Source of the DNA: Rubrivivax sp.
GTDB taxonomy: Bacteria > Pseudomonadota > Gammaproteobacteria > Burkholderiales > Burkholderiaceae_C
DNA: 64,000 bases
Direction of reading: 5' to 3'
Assembly (NCBI GenBank): GCA_016789865.1
Contig: JAEUPC010000241.1
Location: 1 to 64,000 of the forward strand
A program made the position numbers and the translations under genes. Of this stretch, positions 52,481-60,744 are shown piece after piece; positions within the stretch are counted from its first letter, which is position 1; each line of letters starts with the position of its first letter. The notes under the pieces are model-generated. The model made no database searches. It was given only the letters and a program-made list of their open reading frames with translations, and was not told where the DNA came from.

Positions 52481-53344
52481 GTGAAGCTCGAACTTGACGG
52501 CCTCGCGGCCCGCCATCCGGCCGCCAAGGCCGGGGCCGCGCCGGCCCTGCAGTCCACCAGCCTGGCGGTGGCCGCCGGCGAAGCGGTGGCCATCATCGGC
52601 GCCTCCGGCGCCGGCAAGACCACCTTGCTGCAGGTGCTGGCATGTGCGCATCGGCCCAGCGCCGGCACGTTGCGGGTCGATGGCGTGGACCCGTGGGCGC
52701 TGCCCCGGCGTGCGCTGCACCGGTTGCGCGGGCGCCTGTTCCTCGCGCCGCAGGTGCCGCCGCTGCCGCCGCGCCAGCGCGTGGTCACCGCGGTGCTGGC
52801 CGGCCGGCTGCCGGCCATGAGCCTGGCCACCAGCCTCCGCTCGCTGTTCTATCCGGTGGACATCCCCGCGGCCCACGCCGCGCTGGAACAGTTCGACATC
52901 GCCGACAAGCTCTTCGAACGCGTCGATCGCCTCTCCGGCGGCGAGCGCCAGCGCGTGGGCCTGGCGCGCTCGCTGCTGTCGCCGGCGCGGCTGTGGCTGG
53001 TCGACGAGCCGTTGTCGGCGCTGGACCCCACGCGTGCCCGACGGGCCACCGAGACGCTGGTGCGCGAGGCACGCACACGCGGCGTCACGCTGGTGGCCAC
53101 GCTGCACCAGGTGGACATGGCGCTGGCGCATTTCCCGCGCATCGTCGGCCTGCGCGAGGGCCGCGTGGCGTTCGACCTGCCCACCGCGCTGGTCACGCGC
53201 GAGCGCCTGGAGCGCCTGTACGCGCAGCATGAGTACGAGCTCCTGGGCGGCCACACCGCGCCCGCCGATGCGCCTGCAGCACACGCGGACGCGAACGACG
53301 ACGAGCCGCACCGCGCCGCGCCGGTGGTGATGCACTGCCGCTGA
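52481..53344 (+). CDS. PhnC-like ABC transporter ATP-binding protein
   Basis: 287-residue ABC ATPase. Walker A GASGAGKTT (about 42-50), signature LSGGERQR, Walker B LWLVDEP and the switch His in LHQVD are intact. Belongs with the two permeases and binding protein as an importer for a small oxyanion. The last 35 or so residues (after LLGGHTAP) are a His/Asp/Ala-rich tail that may bind metal but has no known role. GTG at 52481 is chosen as the first start before the first strand (KLELDGL). Confidence 0.9.
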   Translation: MKLELDGLAARHPAAKAGAAPALQSTSLAVAAGEAVAIIGASGAGKTTLLQVLACAHRPSAGTLRVDGVDPWALPRRALHRLRGRLFLAPQVPPLPPRQRVVTAVLAGRLPAMSLATSLRSLFYPVDIPAAHAALEQFDIADKLFERVDRLSGGERQRVGLARSLLSPARLWLVDEPLSALDPTRARRATETLVREARTRGVTLVATLHQVDMALAHFPRIVGLREGRVAFDLPTALVTRERLERLYAQHEYELLGGHTAPADAPAAHADANDDEPHRAAPVVMHCR

Positions 53345-53372
53345 TCCCCGGCCGAACCCGCCGCTCGCTCTC

Positions 53373-54215
53373 ATGACCACCGCCACCTCCGCCGGGCCCG
53401 CCCCACCCAGCCGCGACCCGGCCTGGCTGGCGCGCTTGTTCTGGATCGGCGCCTTCTTCGTCGTGCTGTGGCCGCTCTTCGTGGCCACCGAGTTCAAGCC
53501 CTGGATCCTCGTCGAGCAGAAGAACCTCGAAGTCACGGGCCAGTTCCTGGCCAGCTTCGTGCCGCCCGCGCACGGCCGGGAGTTCCTGTGGATGGTGGCC
53601 AAGGAGTCGTGGGCCACGGTGGCCATGGCCACGGTGGGCATGACGCTGGCGCTGGTCATCGCGATCCCGCTGACGCTGCTGTCGGCGCGGGCGCTGTCGA
53701 TCTCGGCGCTGTCGGGCCGCATGGCGCGTGGGCCGTTCTGGTTGCGCCAGCTCGTGCGCTGGGCGCTGATCGTGCTGCGCAGCGTGCCCGAACTCGTGTG
53801 GGCGCTGGTCTTCGTGCGTGTGGTGGGCCTGGGCCCCACGGCCGGCGTGCTGGCCATCGCGCTCACCTACGGCGGCATGCTCGGCAAGGTCTACGGCGAG
53901 ATTCTCGAAAGCGGCGATGCGCACGTCACCGACACACTGCTGCGCAACGGCAGCTCGCGGCTGCAGGCGTTCTTTTACGGCCTGCTGCCGCAGAACGCGG
54001 CCGAGCTCACGAGCTACACCGTCTACCGTTGGGAATGCGCCATCCGCAGCTCGGTGATCCTCGGCTTCGTCGGTGCCGGGGGCCTCGGCCAGCAGCTGGA
54101 CAACTCGATGAAGATGTTCAACGGCGGCGAGGTGCTGACGATGCTCGCCGTGTTCGTGGCCCTGGTGGCGCTGGCCGACCGCGTCAGCGCCGGCCTGCGG
54201 CGCGCACTCGGCTGA
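53373..54215 (+). CDS. PhnE-like ABC transporter permease 1
   Basis: 280-residue inner-membrane permease with about six helices. The binding-protein-dependent transport signature is seen as RNGSSRLQAFFYGLLPQ and ECAIRSSVILGFVGAGGLGQ, typical of PhnE. A periplasmic loop (TEFKPWILVEQKNLEVTGQF) follows the first helix. Lies 28 bases after the ATPase gene and 22 bases before the second permease; the two permeases are expected to heterodimerise. Confidence 0.9.
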   Translation: MTTATSAGPAPPSRDPAWLARLFWIGAFFVVLWPLFVATEFKPWILVEQKNLEVTGQFLASFVPPAHGREFLWMVAKESWATVAMATVGMTLALVIAIPLTLLSARALSISALSGRMARGPFWLRQLVRWALIVLRSVPELVWALVFVRVVGLGPTAGVLAIALTYGGMLGKVYGEILESGDAHVTDTLLRNGSSRLQAFFYGLLPQNAAELTSYTVYRWECAIRSSVILGFVGAGGLGQQLDNSMKMFNGGEVLTMLAVFVALVALADRVSAGLRRALG

Positions 54216-54237
54216 GCCCGCCTCCTGGATCCGCAAG

Positions 54238-55065
54238 ATGAGCCCGCACTCCGCCGCCAACGCGCCCTACCGGCTGCCGCCGCGCCTGTTCGACGCGCGC
54301 TGCCGCGCCTGCTGGTTCACCGCCGCCGTGCTGGTGCTCGTCGTCGCCAGCTTCGCCACGTTGAACCTGCAGTGGCGGCAGTTCCTTTCGCTGGAAGCCG
54401 TGCACAGCATGGGCCGCTTCATCGGCGAGTTCTTCCCGCCGGACACGAGCCCGGCCTTCCTGCGCAAGGTGCTGGTGGGGACCTGGGAAACGCTGGCGAT
54501 GTCTGCGCTGGGCACGCTGCTGGCCGCGGCACTGGGCCTGGCCCTGGCGCTGCCGGCCAGCCGCCTGTACGAAGGCCACGCGGCGCGGCTGCGCATGGCC
54601 ACGCGGCTGGTGCTCAACGCGCTGCGCTCGATCCCCGAACTGGTGTGGGCCGCACTGCTGCTCATCTCGGCCGGTCTCGGGCCCTTCGCCGGCACGCTGG
54701 CGCTGGCGATGCACACCACGGGCGTGCTCGGGCGGCTGTTCGCCGAAGCGATCGAGAACGCCCCGCCCGGCCCGGGCGCGGCGCTGCGCGCGCAAGGCGT
54801 GGGCAACGGCCGCGTGTTCCTCTACGCCACGCTGCCGCAGGTGCTGCCGCAGCTGATGAGCTACACGCTGTACCGCTGGGAGAACAACATCCGCGCCGCG
54901 GCGGTACTGGGCGTCGTCGGCGCCGGGGGCCTGGGCCAGCTGCTGGCCTTCCACATGGGCCTGTTCCACATGAACAAGACGGCCACGATCCTCGGCGCGA
55001 TGCTGCTGCTGGTGGCGCTGGTGGATGCGCTGAGCTATTCCACCCGGCGCTGGATGACCCGCTGA
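54238..55065 (+). CDS. PhnE-like ABC transporter permease 2
   Basis: 275-residue paralogue of the preceding permease with the same topology and the loop YRWENNIRAAAVLGVVGAGG plus LGQ. The coupling-helix region (LRAQGVGNGRVFLYATLPQ) differs from permease 1. Paired permeases of this kind are common in PhnCDE-type selenate and phosphonate importers. Confidence 0.9.
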   Translation: MSPHSAANAPYRLPPRLFDARCRACWFTAAVLVLVVASFATLNLQWRQFLSLEAVHSMGRFIGEFFPPDTSPAFLRKVLVGTWETLAMSALGTLLAAALGLALALPASRLYEGHAARLRMATRLVLNALRSIPELVWAALLLISAGLGPFAGTLALAMHTTGVLGRLFAEAIENAPPGPGAALRAQGVGNGRVFLYATLPQVLPQLMSYTLYRWENNIRAAAVLGVVGAGGLGQLLAFHMGLFHMNKTATILGAMLLLVALVDALSYSTRRWMTR

Positions 55066-55091
55066 AGACATCCCTGGACAGAGACAACCCG

Positions 55092-56522
55092 ATGCTGATG
55101 CCCTCGGCCTGGAACCCGCTCGACCCGCCGCGCGTCGGCTGGATGTTCGCCTACGACTGGGACCGCGTCGCGCGCGACGCGCTGCAGGCGCACGGCCGCG
55201 CGCGCTTCGATCACGCCGGGTTCGACCTCTTCAGCTTCCCGAGCAACATCGGCCTGCCGCTGTTCGACCACGAGCGCTTCGCCGCGCGCCAGGCCGCGCG
55301 CGGGCGCCGCCTGCGCTGGCAGGCGGTGATCTCGCAGCAGGAGCACTTCGGTGCGCTGGCCGCCTCGCTGGTGGCCGAGAAGCTCGGCCTGCCCGGCACG
55401 CCGCCGCAGAGCATCCTGGCCGCCCAGCACAAGCTGCACGCGCGCCGCGTGCTCCAGCGCGTGGCCCCCGAGGCCAACCTCGGCTTCGCCGACCTCGATG
55501 CCGTCTACGGCGGCGACATCCCGCACGGCCTGGCCTACCCGGCCTTCGTCAAGCCGGTGAAGGCGGCGTTTTCGGTGCTGGCGCGGCCGGTGGCCGACCG
55601 CGATGTGCTGCAGGCCCACACACGCTTCGGCCGCCGCGAGCTGTGGGTCATCCGCCGCCTGGTGGACCCCTTCGACCGCCTGTGCCGCGCGCGGCTGCCC
55701 GAAGCCGGGCCGGCGCACCGCATGCTTCTGGAAGAGCCGATGCCCGCGCAGGTGCCGCAGTTCAACCTCGACGGCTACGTCGACAACGGCCACGTGCATG
55801 CGCTGGGGGTCGTCGACGCGATCATGTACCCCGGCACCGCCGCGTTCATGCGCTGGGAGCACCCGAGCCGGCTGCCGGCCGCCGTGCAGCAGCGCGCGCT
55901 GGACGTGGCACGGCGCTTCCTGGCCGCCATCGGCTACCGCCATGGCATGTTCAACCTCGAGTTCTTCTACGACCATGCGCGTGACCGCCTGAGCGTGATC
56001 GAGTGCAACCCGCGGCTGGCTTCGCAGTTCGGCGACCTTTATCGCCGCGTGCACGGGCGCGACCCGCATGCGATGGGCCTGGCGCTGGCGCTGGGGCGCG
56101 ACCCGCTCACCGCACCGCGCTGCGAGCCCAGCGCCAACGTGGCAGCCAGCCTCGTCTACCGCGCTTTCGATCCGGGCGCCGTGCCCGCGCCACCCTCGGC
56201 CGGCCGGCGGCTGGCCTTCGACAAGGCGTTCCCCGGCGCGCTGATGTTCAGCTTCCCCAAGACCGGCTACGCGCTGGCGCGCGACTTCAAGTGGACGGGC
56301 AACCACCACTACGGCATCGTGCACCTGGGCGCGCGTGACCGCGGCGAGCTTCGCGAGCGGGCCGAGCGCGCCAGCGCCACGCTCGGCTGGCCCGCGCCCT
56401 ACGCCGACCACCCCGCCAGCCGCATGCTGCACCCGGGTGCAGACCCGCTGCCCGCCCTCCTCAACGCCGCGCCGCGCTGGAACGCGGCCGCGCATGTCAA
56501 CCCGATCGGAGCCTCCGACTGA
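55092..56522 (+). CDS. Uncharacterised ATP-grasp enzyme in the selenium region
   Basis: 476-residue protein with an ATP-grasp fold. An N-terminal pre-ATP domain with PSNIGLPLFDHERFAARQAA is followed by the nucleotide-binding lobe (AYPAFVKPVKAAFSVLARPV), and the metal-binding block FNLEFFYD ... LSVIECNPRLASQFG supplies the usual Glu and Asn. Such enzymes join a carboxylate to an amine, thiol or hydroxyl through an acyl phosphate. It follows the selenate permease by 26 bases and precedes a YHS gene by 2, so it is probably in the same transcript. Its substrate is not known to me. Confidence 0.82.
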   Translation: MLMPSAWNPLDPPRVGWMFAYDWDRVARDALQAHGRARFDHAGFDLFSFPSNIGLPLFDHERFAARQAARGRRLRWQAVISQQEHFGALAASLVAEKLGLPGTPPQSILAAQHKLHARRVLQRVAPEANLGFADLDAVYGGDIPHGLAYPAFVKPVKAAFSVLARPVADRDVLQAHTRFGRRELWVIRRLVDPFDRLCRARLPEAGPAHRMLLEEPMPAQVPQFNLDGYVDNGHVHALGVVDAIMYPGTAAFMRWEHPSRLPAAVQQRALDVARRFLAAIGYRHGMFNLEFFYDHARDRLSVIECNPRLASQFGDLYRRVHGRDPHAMGLALALGRDPLTAPRCEPSANVAASLVYRAFDPGAVPAPPSAGRRLAFDKAFPGALMFSFPKTGYALARDFKWTGNHHYGIVHLGARDRGELRERAERASATLGWPAPYADHPASRMLHPGADPLPALLNAAPRWNAAAHVNPIGASD

Positions 56523-56524
56523 CC

Positions 56525-57169
56525 ATGGAACGCATCGCCCTGCCCCTGCCCCACTTGAACCACCGCGCTCGCCGGAGGCGAATCGCCGCCGGTGCCGCGC
56601 TTGTCGTGGTGGCCGCGGCGCTGACCGCCGGCTGCTCGTCGATGACGGCGCAGAACCCCAGCAGCGCGCTCAAGCCCGTCAATGCCGTGCCCGACGGCGG
56701 CGACGACCGCGTGATGCTCAAGGGCGCCGACGTCACCGCCTACTTCACGCAGGGCCGCTACGTGCAGGGCTCGCCGCAGTTCAAGAGCGTGTACGAAGGG
56801 GTCACCTTCCGCTTTGCCAGCACCGACGCGAAGAAGCTCTTCGACGCCGAGCCGAAGAAGTACCTGCCGCAGTTCGGCGGCTACTGCGCCAACGGCGTGT
56901 CGTTCGCCATCCCGTGGGGCGGCGACGCCGACACCTTCCGCATGGAAGGCGCTCGCCTGCTCATCTTCGGCGGCAAGGAGAGCAAGGACGCGTTCGAGCT
57001 CGACGTACCGGGCAACCTGAAGCTGGCCGAGAAGTACTGGAACGAAGAGATCGCCGGCAACAACAGCTGGTGGCAGCGCTACAAGCGCATGGTCTTCCGC
57101 GTGCCGCACTACAAGAGCGGTCCAGAGCTGGCCAAGATGGTGGCCGACGCGAAGGCCAGGAAGCCCTGA
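56525..57169 (+). CDS. YHS-domain lipoprotein 1
   Basis: 214-residue predicted lipoprotein (lipobox ALTAGC near residue 37) with a YHS domain: MLKGADVTAYFTQGR, FRFASTDAKKLFDAEPKKY and FGGYCANGVSFAIPWGGD. The Cys in GYCANG aligns, as I recall the family, with the Sec/Cys site of YHS-domain (seleno)proteins; here it is a TGC codon. It is 2 bases after the ATP-grasp gene. Probable periplasmic metal- or selenium-related protein; the function is unknown. Confidence 0.85.
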   Translation: MERIALPLPHLNHRARRRRIAAGAALVVVAAALTAGCSSMTAQNPSSALKPVNAVPDGGDDRVMLKGADVTAYFTQGRYVQGSPQFKSVYEGVTFRFASTDAKKLFDAEPKKYLPQFGGYCANGVSFAIPWGGDADTFRMEGARLLIFGGKESKDAFELDVPGNLKLAEKYWNEEIAGNNSWWQRYKRMVFRVPHYKSGPELAKMVADAKARKP

Positions 57170-57195
57170 ACGCACAACGAGGAGATCACTCAGCC

Positions 57196-57807
57196 ATGAA
57201 CGCCATGCCCCGTGCCGCCTTGCGCCGACTGGCCCCGGCGATCGTCGTCACCGCCATGCTGCTGGGCGGCTGCACGGCGATGGTGGCCCAGAACCCCTCA
57301 GGCACGCTGAAGCCCGTGAATGCCGTGGCCGACGGCGGCGACGACCGCGTGATGCTCAAGGGCGCCGACGTCACCGCCTACTTCACGCAGGGCCGCTACG
57401 TGCAGGGCTCGCCGCAGTTCAAGAGCGTGTACGAGGGCGTCACCTTCCGCTTCGCCAGTGCCGAGAGCAAGGCGTTGTTCGACGCCAGCCCGAAGAAGTA
57501 CCTGCCCGAATACGGAGGCTACTGCGCCAACGGCATCGTCTACGCCATTCCGTGGGGCGGCGACGCCGACAGCTTCAAGATGATCGGCGGCAAGCTGTAC
57601 ATCTTCGGCGGTGCCGGCAGCCGCGACGGCTGGGACCTTGACGTGCCAGGCAACCTCAAGCGGGCCGACGGCTACTGGAAGGACGAGGTCGCCGGCAACA
57701 ACAGCTGGTGGCAGCGCTACAAACGCCTGGTGTTCCGCGTGCCGCACTACAAGAGCGGTGGTGAACTGGCCAAGTTGGTGGCCGAGGCGAAGGCCAGGAA
57801 GAACTGA
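57196..57807 (+). CDS. YHS-domain lipoprotein 2, tandem duplicate
   Basis: 203-residue paralogue of the preceding gene: lipobox MLLGGC, the same YHS motifs (TAYFTQGRYVQGSPQFKSVY; YGGYCANGIVYAIPWGG) and the same C-terminal NNSWWQRYKR. A 104-base stretch (57331-57434) is identical to 56693-56796, while the signal-peptide and distal regions differ, indicating recent duplication or gene conversion. Stop codon is followed by a short hairpin. Confidence 0.86.
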   Translation: MNAMPRAALRRLAPAIVVTAMLLGGCTAMVAQNPSGTLKPVNAVADGGDDRVMLKGADVTAYFTQGRYVQGSPQFKSVYEGVTFRFASAESKALFDASPKKYLPEYGGYCANGIVYAIPWGGDADSFKMIGGKLYIFGGAGSRDGWDLDVPGNLKRADGYWKDEVAGNNSWWQRYKRLVFRVPHYKSGGELAKLVAEAKARKN

Positions 57808-57822
57808 GCTGAGCTGCCTCGG

Positions 57823-57838
57823 GGGCTCGGTGGAGCCC
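57823..57838 (+). terminator. Short hairpin after YHS gene 2
   Basis: GGGCTC and GAGCCC around a 4-base loop, 16 bases after the stop. No T-run follows; a candidate partial terminator for the selenium-region transcript. Confidence 0.4.
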
Positions 57839-57842
57839 TCGG

Positions 57843-57874
57843 GTGCACGGGTGCACGGGTGCACGGGTGCGCGG
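57843..57874. repeat. 8-base tandem repeat GTGCACGG
   Basis: Three perfect units (57843-57866) and a fourth with one change (GTGCGCGG, 57867-57874) in the gap between the convergent YHS genes 2 and 3. Each unit contains the palindrome GTGCAC. Length is not a multiple of three and no gene reads through it. Confidence 0.85.
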
Positions 57875-57934
57875 GTTGCGTTGGCGTGGCGCGCGCCAAG
57901 GCCGCCGGGCAGTCGGCGTCGCTCATGTCCTTTC

Positions 57935-57963
57935 TCGAGGGGCCAGCTTTGCCGGTCCCTCGA
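57935..57963. terminator. Bidirectional stem-loop between convergent YHS genes
   Basis: TCGAGGGGCC (57935-57944) pairs with GGTCCCTCGA (57954-57963) apart from one G-T position, around a 9-base loop. It begins 28 bases after the stop of YHS gene 3 (minus strand) and could end transcripts from both sides; no strong T-run is present. Confidence 0.5.
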
Positions 57964-57990
57964 ATGCACCCCCGCGTGAGCTTCCTCGCC

Positions 57991-58716
57991 TCAGGGCGGA
58001 TAGCCCAGCGCCGGTTGCCCGAACCCTTCGGCCGAGCGCCAGCCGGGCTTCTTCAGGAACAGGTTGTTCACCATGCCGCCGGGGTCATAGGTGGGATGGA
58101 CGCGGCCGGGGTTCTTGGCCTCCCACTGCGCCTTGATCTGCGCGCCGGTGAGGTAGTGCGGCACCTTGTCGATGTAGCTCATCAGCGACACGCCGCGCCA
58201 GCCCTTGTCACGGATCTCGGGCCACAGGCGGTCGGCATGCGCGATGTTCCATGCCGGGTCCACCCCCCACGCGGTCTGGCCGAGGATGTCGCCGAAGATG
58301 AACAGGCGCCCGTCGCGGATGACCCACGACGCGGGGTCGCTGCCCAGCTTGATGCGGAAGGCCGCGCCGCTGGCGCAGAAGCCGCCGTACTGCGGCTCGT
58401 ACTTGGCCGGGTTGGCCTCGAACAGCGCCTTGTGTTCGGCACTGGCGAAGTAGTAGGTGCGCTCGGGCAGGTGGACGCTGATCTTCGGGTCGCCGCGCGC
58501 AGGCTGGCCGCGGGTGAAGTAGGCCACCGGGTCGTGGCCCAGCAGCATCACCGGGCGGCCGTCGCCCGTGGCCGGCACCGTGGCGTAGGGCGTGCCGCAG
58601 CCGGCGAGGGCCAGCAGCGCCAGGCCGGCCAGCAGCCAGGCCAGCCGCCTGACCAGCGACACAGCGGCGACGCCTGACGCTTCTCGTGGGGAGAGCAGGC
58701 GCGTCAAGGTGTTCAT
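57991..58716 (-). CDS. YHS-domain lipoprotein 3
   Basis: 241-residue predicted lipoprotein, lipobox ALAGC near residue 40, with a YHS domain: MLLGHDPVAYFTRGQ, TYYFASAEHKALFEANPAKY and YGGFCASGAAFRIKLGSDP. More diverged than the tandem pair and convergent to them. The motif Cys is again encoded as Cys. C-terminal KVPHYLTGAQIKAQW recalls the end of the other two, so all three share one family beyond the YHS core. ATG at 58716 has GAGGAG 6 bases upstream. Confidence 0.86.
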   Translation of the reverse strand: MNTLTRLLSPREASGVAAVSLVRRLAWLLAGLALLALAGCGTPYATVPATGDGRPVMLLGHDPVAYFTRGQPARGDPKISVHLPERTYYFASAEHKALFEANPAKYEPQYGGFCASGAAFRIKLGSDPASWVIRDGRLFIFGDILGQTAWGVDPAWNIAHADRLWPEIRDKGWRGVSLMSYIDKVPHYLTGAQIKAQWEAKNPGRVHPTYDPGGMVNNLFLKKPGWRSAEGFGQPALGYPP

Positions 58717-58828
58717 GTCGTGCTCCTCGGGCAATGGGTTGCGGGCGGCTGCAGGGGTGCCTTCGCGGCGGGCTGCGGCGAAGGCGCAGGCCCTGGGCAT
58801 CGCGCCGCGCCGGATGTCGGCGGCGCCT

Positions 58829-59581
58829 TCACGGCGCCGTCATCGTCGCCGCGATGCGCTGGGCCAGGGCTGCGACGGCCTGCCGATGGGCCAGCGCCCA
58901 GGCCTCGGCGTCGGCACCGGTGGGGGCGGTCTCGAAGCGCACGGCGTGCACCGCAGGCGGCTGCGCGCCGCTCGCATCGGCCAGCGACCAGCGGGCCGCC
59001 GTCAACAGTGCCTTGCCGTCGCCACTTACCTCGAATGCCGTGATCTCCACGCGCAGTTGCCGTGTCGGCACCAGGCCCGGCGGGAACGGCGCCGTCCACA
59101 GCACGGCCCCCGGTGCGTGGCGCATGACGTCTTCGCGCAGCAGCCGCGGAACGGCATCACGCAGCGGCTCGATCCAGCGCGCCGCAGCCAGCGGCCGCAC
59201 CCACGCGCCAGCCGCCCCTTGCGGCACGAAGACACTGTCGCGGTCCAGGTGGGCGGGCAGAGCGATCGGCTGCGCCAGCTGCCAGGTGTCGCGGCTCGCC
59301 GAGGCGCCCGCGGCCGGCCGGCCGGCGGCGGGCTCAGCCGCGGTGGCACCACGGGTCACGTCGGGCAGGCGCAGCCATGTCGTCGGCGCAACCGGCACGC
59401 CACCGCAGGCCGCCAGCGCGAACCCCAGCGCCGCCGCCAGCATCAACGCGGCGCTGCGGCGGCCCGAGGGACCCCCGCCCGCCGCGCGGCGACCCGCCGA
59501 CCGAGGCACGGCCATCCGCTTGCCCGGCCGAACCCCGGCCCTCGTCAGGTGCTTGAGCAACGTCGGCCCTCCTTGGCTCAT
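58829..59581 (-). CDS. ABC-type transport auxiliary lipoprotein (PqiC/MlaD-associated)
   Basis: 250-residue lipoprotein of the ABC transport auxiliary component family (PF03886-like). Lipobox ALAAC near residue 58; then TTWLRLPDV, LRVEITAFEVS and an alpha-helical end. It would sit at the outer membrane and link the MCE protein to it. The ATG at 59581 overlaps the MCE gene stop (ATGA); a second ATG at 59512 would give a more usual signal peptide length, so the start is open. Confidence 0.82.
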   Translation of the reverse strand: MSQGGPTLLKHLTRAGVRPGKRMAVPRSAGRRAAGGGPSGRRSAALMLAAALGFALAACGGVPVAPTTWLRLPDVTRGATAAEPAAGRPAAGASASRDTWQLAQPIALPAHLDRDSVFVPQGAAGAWVRPLAAARWIEPLRDAVPRLLREDVMRHAPGAVLWTAPFPPGLVPTRQLRVEITAFEVSGDGKALLTAARWSLADASGAQPPAVHAVRFETAPTGADAEAWALAHRQAVAALAQRIAATMTAP

Positions 59582-60744
59582 GGCGCGCCCGCCCGCCCGC
59601 GCACGAGTGCGTCCGGGTGGCGCTCGAGCAGTTCGGCCAGCTCGCGCAGCGAGCGTGCCGCGCGCGATACGTCGGCCAGTGCCCGCTCGGCGTTGAGGCG
59701 CAGTCTGGAGTCGTCGCCTGCCGCGCCCTGCAGCGCCTGTGCCGCCTGCGTCACCGCCTCGGCGCTGCGCTGCACCTGGGCCAGCGCGGCCACACCGGCC
59801 GCCGTCAGTGCGCCCACCTGCACTTGCGCCTGCGACGCCGCTTGCGCCACCTGCTGGGCTGCCTGGCGCGCGCTGCCGGCGATGTCGCTGGCGCCCTGGC
59901 CCACGGCCAACGCGGCACGTTGCCCCTCGCCGAACGCCCCTTGTGCCGAGCGCGACAGTGGCGCCACCTCGCGCTCGATGCGCTCGACCAGGCGTTGCAG
60001 CGAGAGCGCGGCCTGCGACGCGCTGGCGATCATGCGTGCAGGCTCCGGCCCGCCCAGCAGTTGCCGCAAAGACGCGGTGGTGGCCGCCAGGTCGCGGCCG
60101 ATCTGCCCGAGGTCCAGCCCTTCCAGCTGAGCCTGCAGCGACTGCAGCTGCGACGGCGCGGTGGGGATCACCGGCAGCCCGTCAGTCCGGGCGGCGCCGG
60201 TAGTGGCCGTGCCGCTGCCTGTGCTGGCACCGCCCGATGCCCCGGCTGCGCCCGTTGGGGCACCCGCGCCCGCGCCCGCACCCGCACCCGCAGGCCGCGC
60301 ACGCGCCGCGTCGATGTCCAGGTCCACATACAGCTGCCCGGTCAAGAGGCTTTGCGTGGCCAGGCGCGCGACCAACCCGCGCGCCACCAGCTCGGGCACC
60401 AGGGGCCCGCCCTGCACGGCCGGCGCTTCGGAGCCCACCAGGGTGCGCAGCAGCGCACGTTCGAACTCGGCCTGCACCGGAATCGTCACGCCCTGCGCTC
60501 CGCTCGCCGCCGACAGGCTGACCTCGGTGATCTGCCCCAGGCGCACGCCGCGGAACACCACCGGGGCACCGACCTGCAGGCCGTACACCGAGGTCGTGAA
60601 GCGCATCAGCGCGGCCTCGCGCGGCACGAACCAATGCCCAGCGGCCAGCACGATGGCCAGCGCCAGCAGCGCCAGCCCCGCCAGCCCGAACAGGCCCACG
60701 CGCCAGGCGGCGCCCTTGGTGCCCTCCTTGCCGGCGCGGATCAC
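59578..60744 (-). CDS. MCE/MlaD-family lipid-transport protein
   Basis: 388-residue periplasmic lipid-binding subunit. One N-terminal transmembrane helix (about 15-37), a MlaD-type MCE domain (TSVYGLQVGAPVVFRGVRLG, about 50-130), a Gly/Ala-rich low-complexity linker (about 153-190) and a long C-terminal coiled-coil (Gln/Ala-rich, about 215-375). It would receive phospholipid through the permease/ATPase. GTG at 60744 overlaps the ATPase stop (GTGA). Longer than MlaD (about 180 residues), nearer to single-MCE proteins paired with PqiC-type lipoproteins. Confidence 0.88.
   Translation of the reverse strand: MIRAGKEGTKGAAWRVGLFGLAGLALLALAIVLAAGHWFVPREAALMRFTTSVYGLQVGAPVVFRGVRLGQITEVSLSAASGAQGVTIPVQAEFERALLRTLVGSEAPAVQGGPLVPELVARGLVARLATQSLLTGQLYVDLDIDAARARPAGAGAGAGAGAPTGAAGASGGASTGSGTATTGAARTDGLPVIPTAPSQLQSLQAQLEGLDLGQIGRDLAATTASLRQLLGGPEPARMIASASQAALSLQRLVERIEREVAPLSRSAQGAFGEGQRAALAVGQGASDIAGSARQAAQQVAQAASQAQVQVGALTAAGVAALAQVQRSAEAVTQAAQALQGAAGDDSRLRLNAERALADVSRAARSLRELAELLERHPDALVRGRAGAP

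Noticed and set aside
51559..55065. Phosphonate importer PhnCDE
   Set aside because: The subunits are of that superfamily, but no phosphonate-degradation gene is near and the setting is selenium genes, so selenate is preferred without proof.
57536..57550. Possible TGA recoding in the YHS genes
   Set aside because: The candidate position is TGC in each of the three genes and no downstream selenocysteine insertion hairpin is evident.
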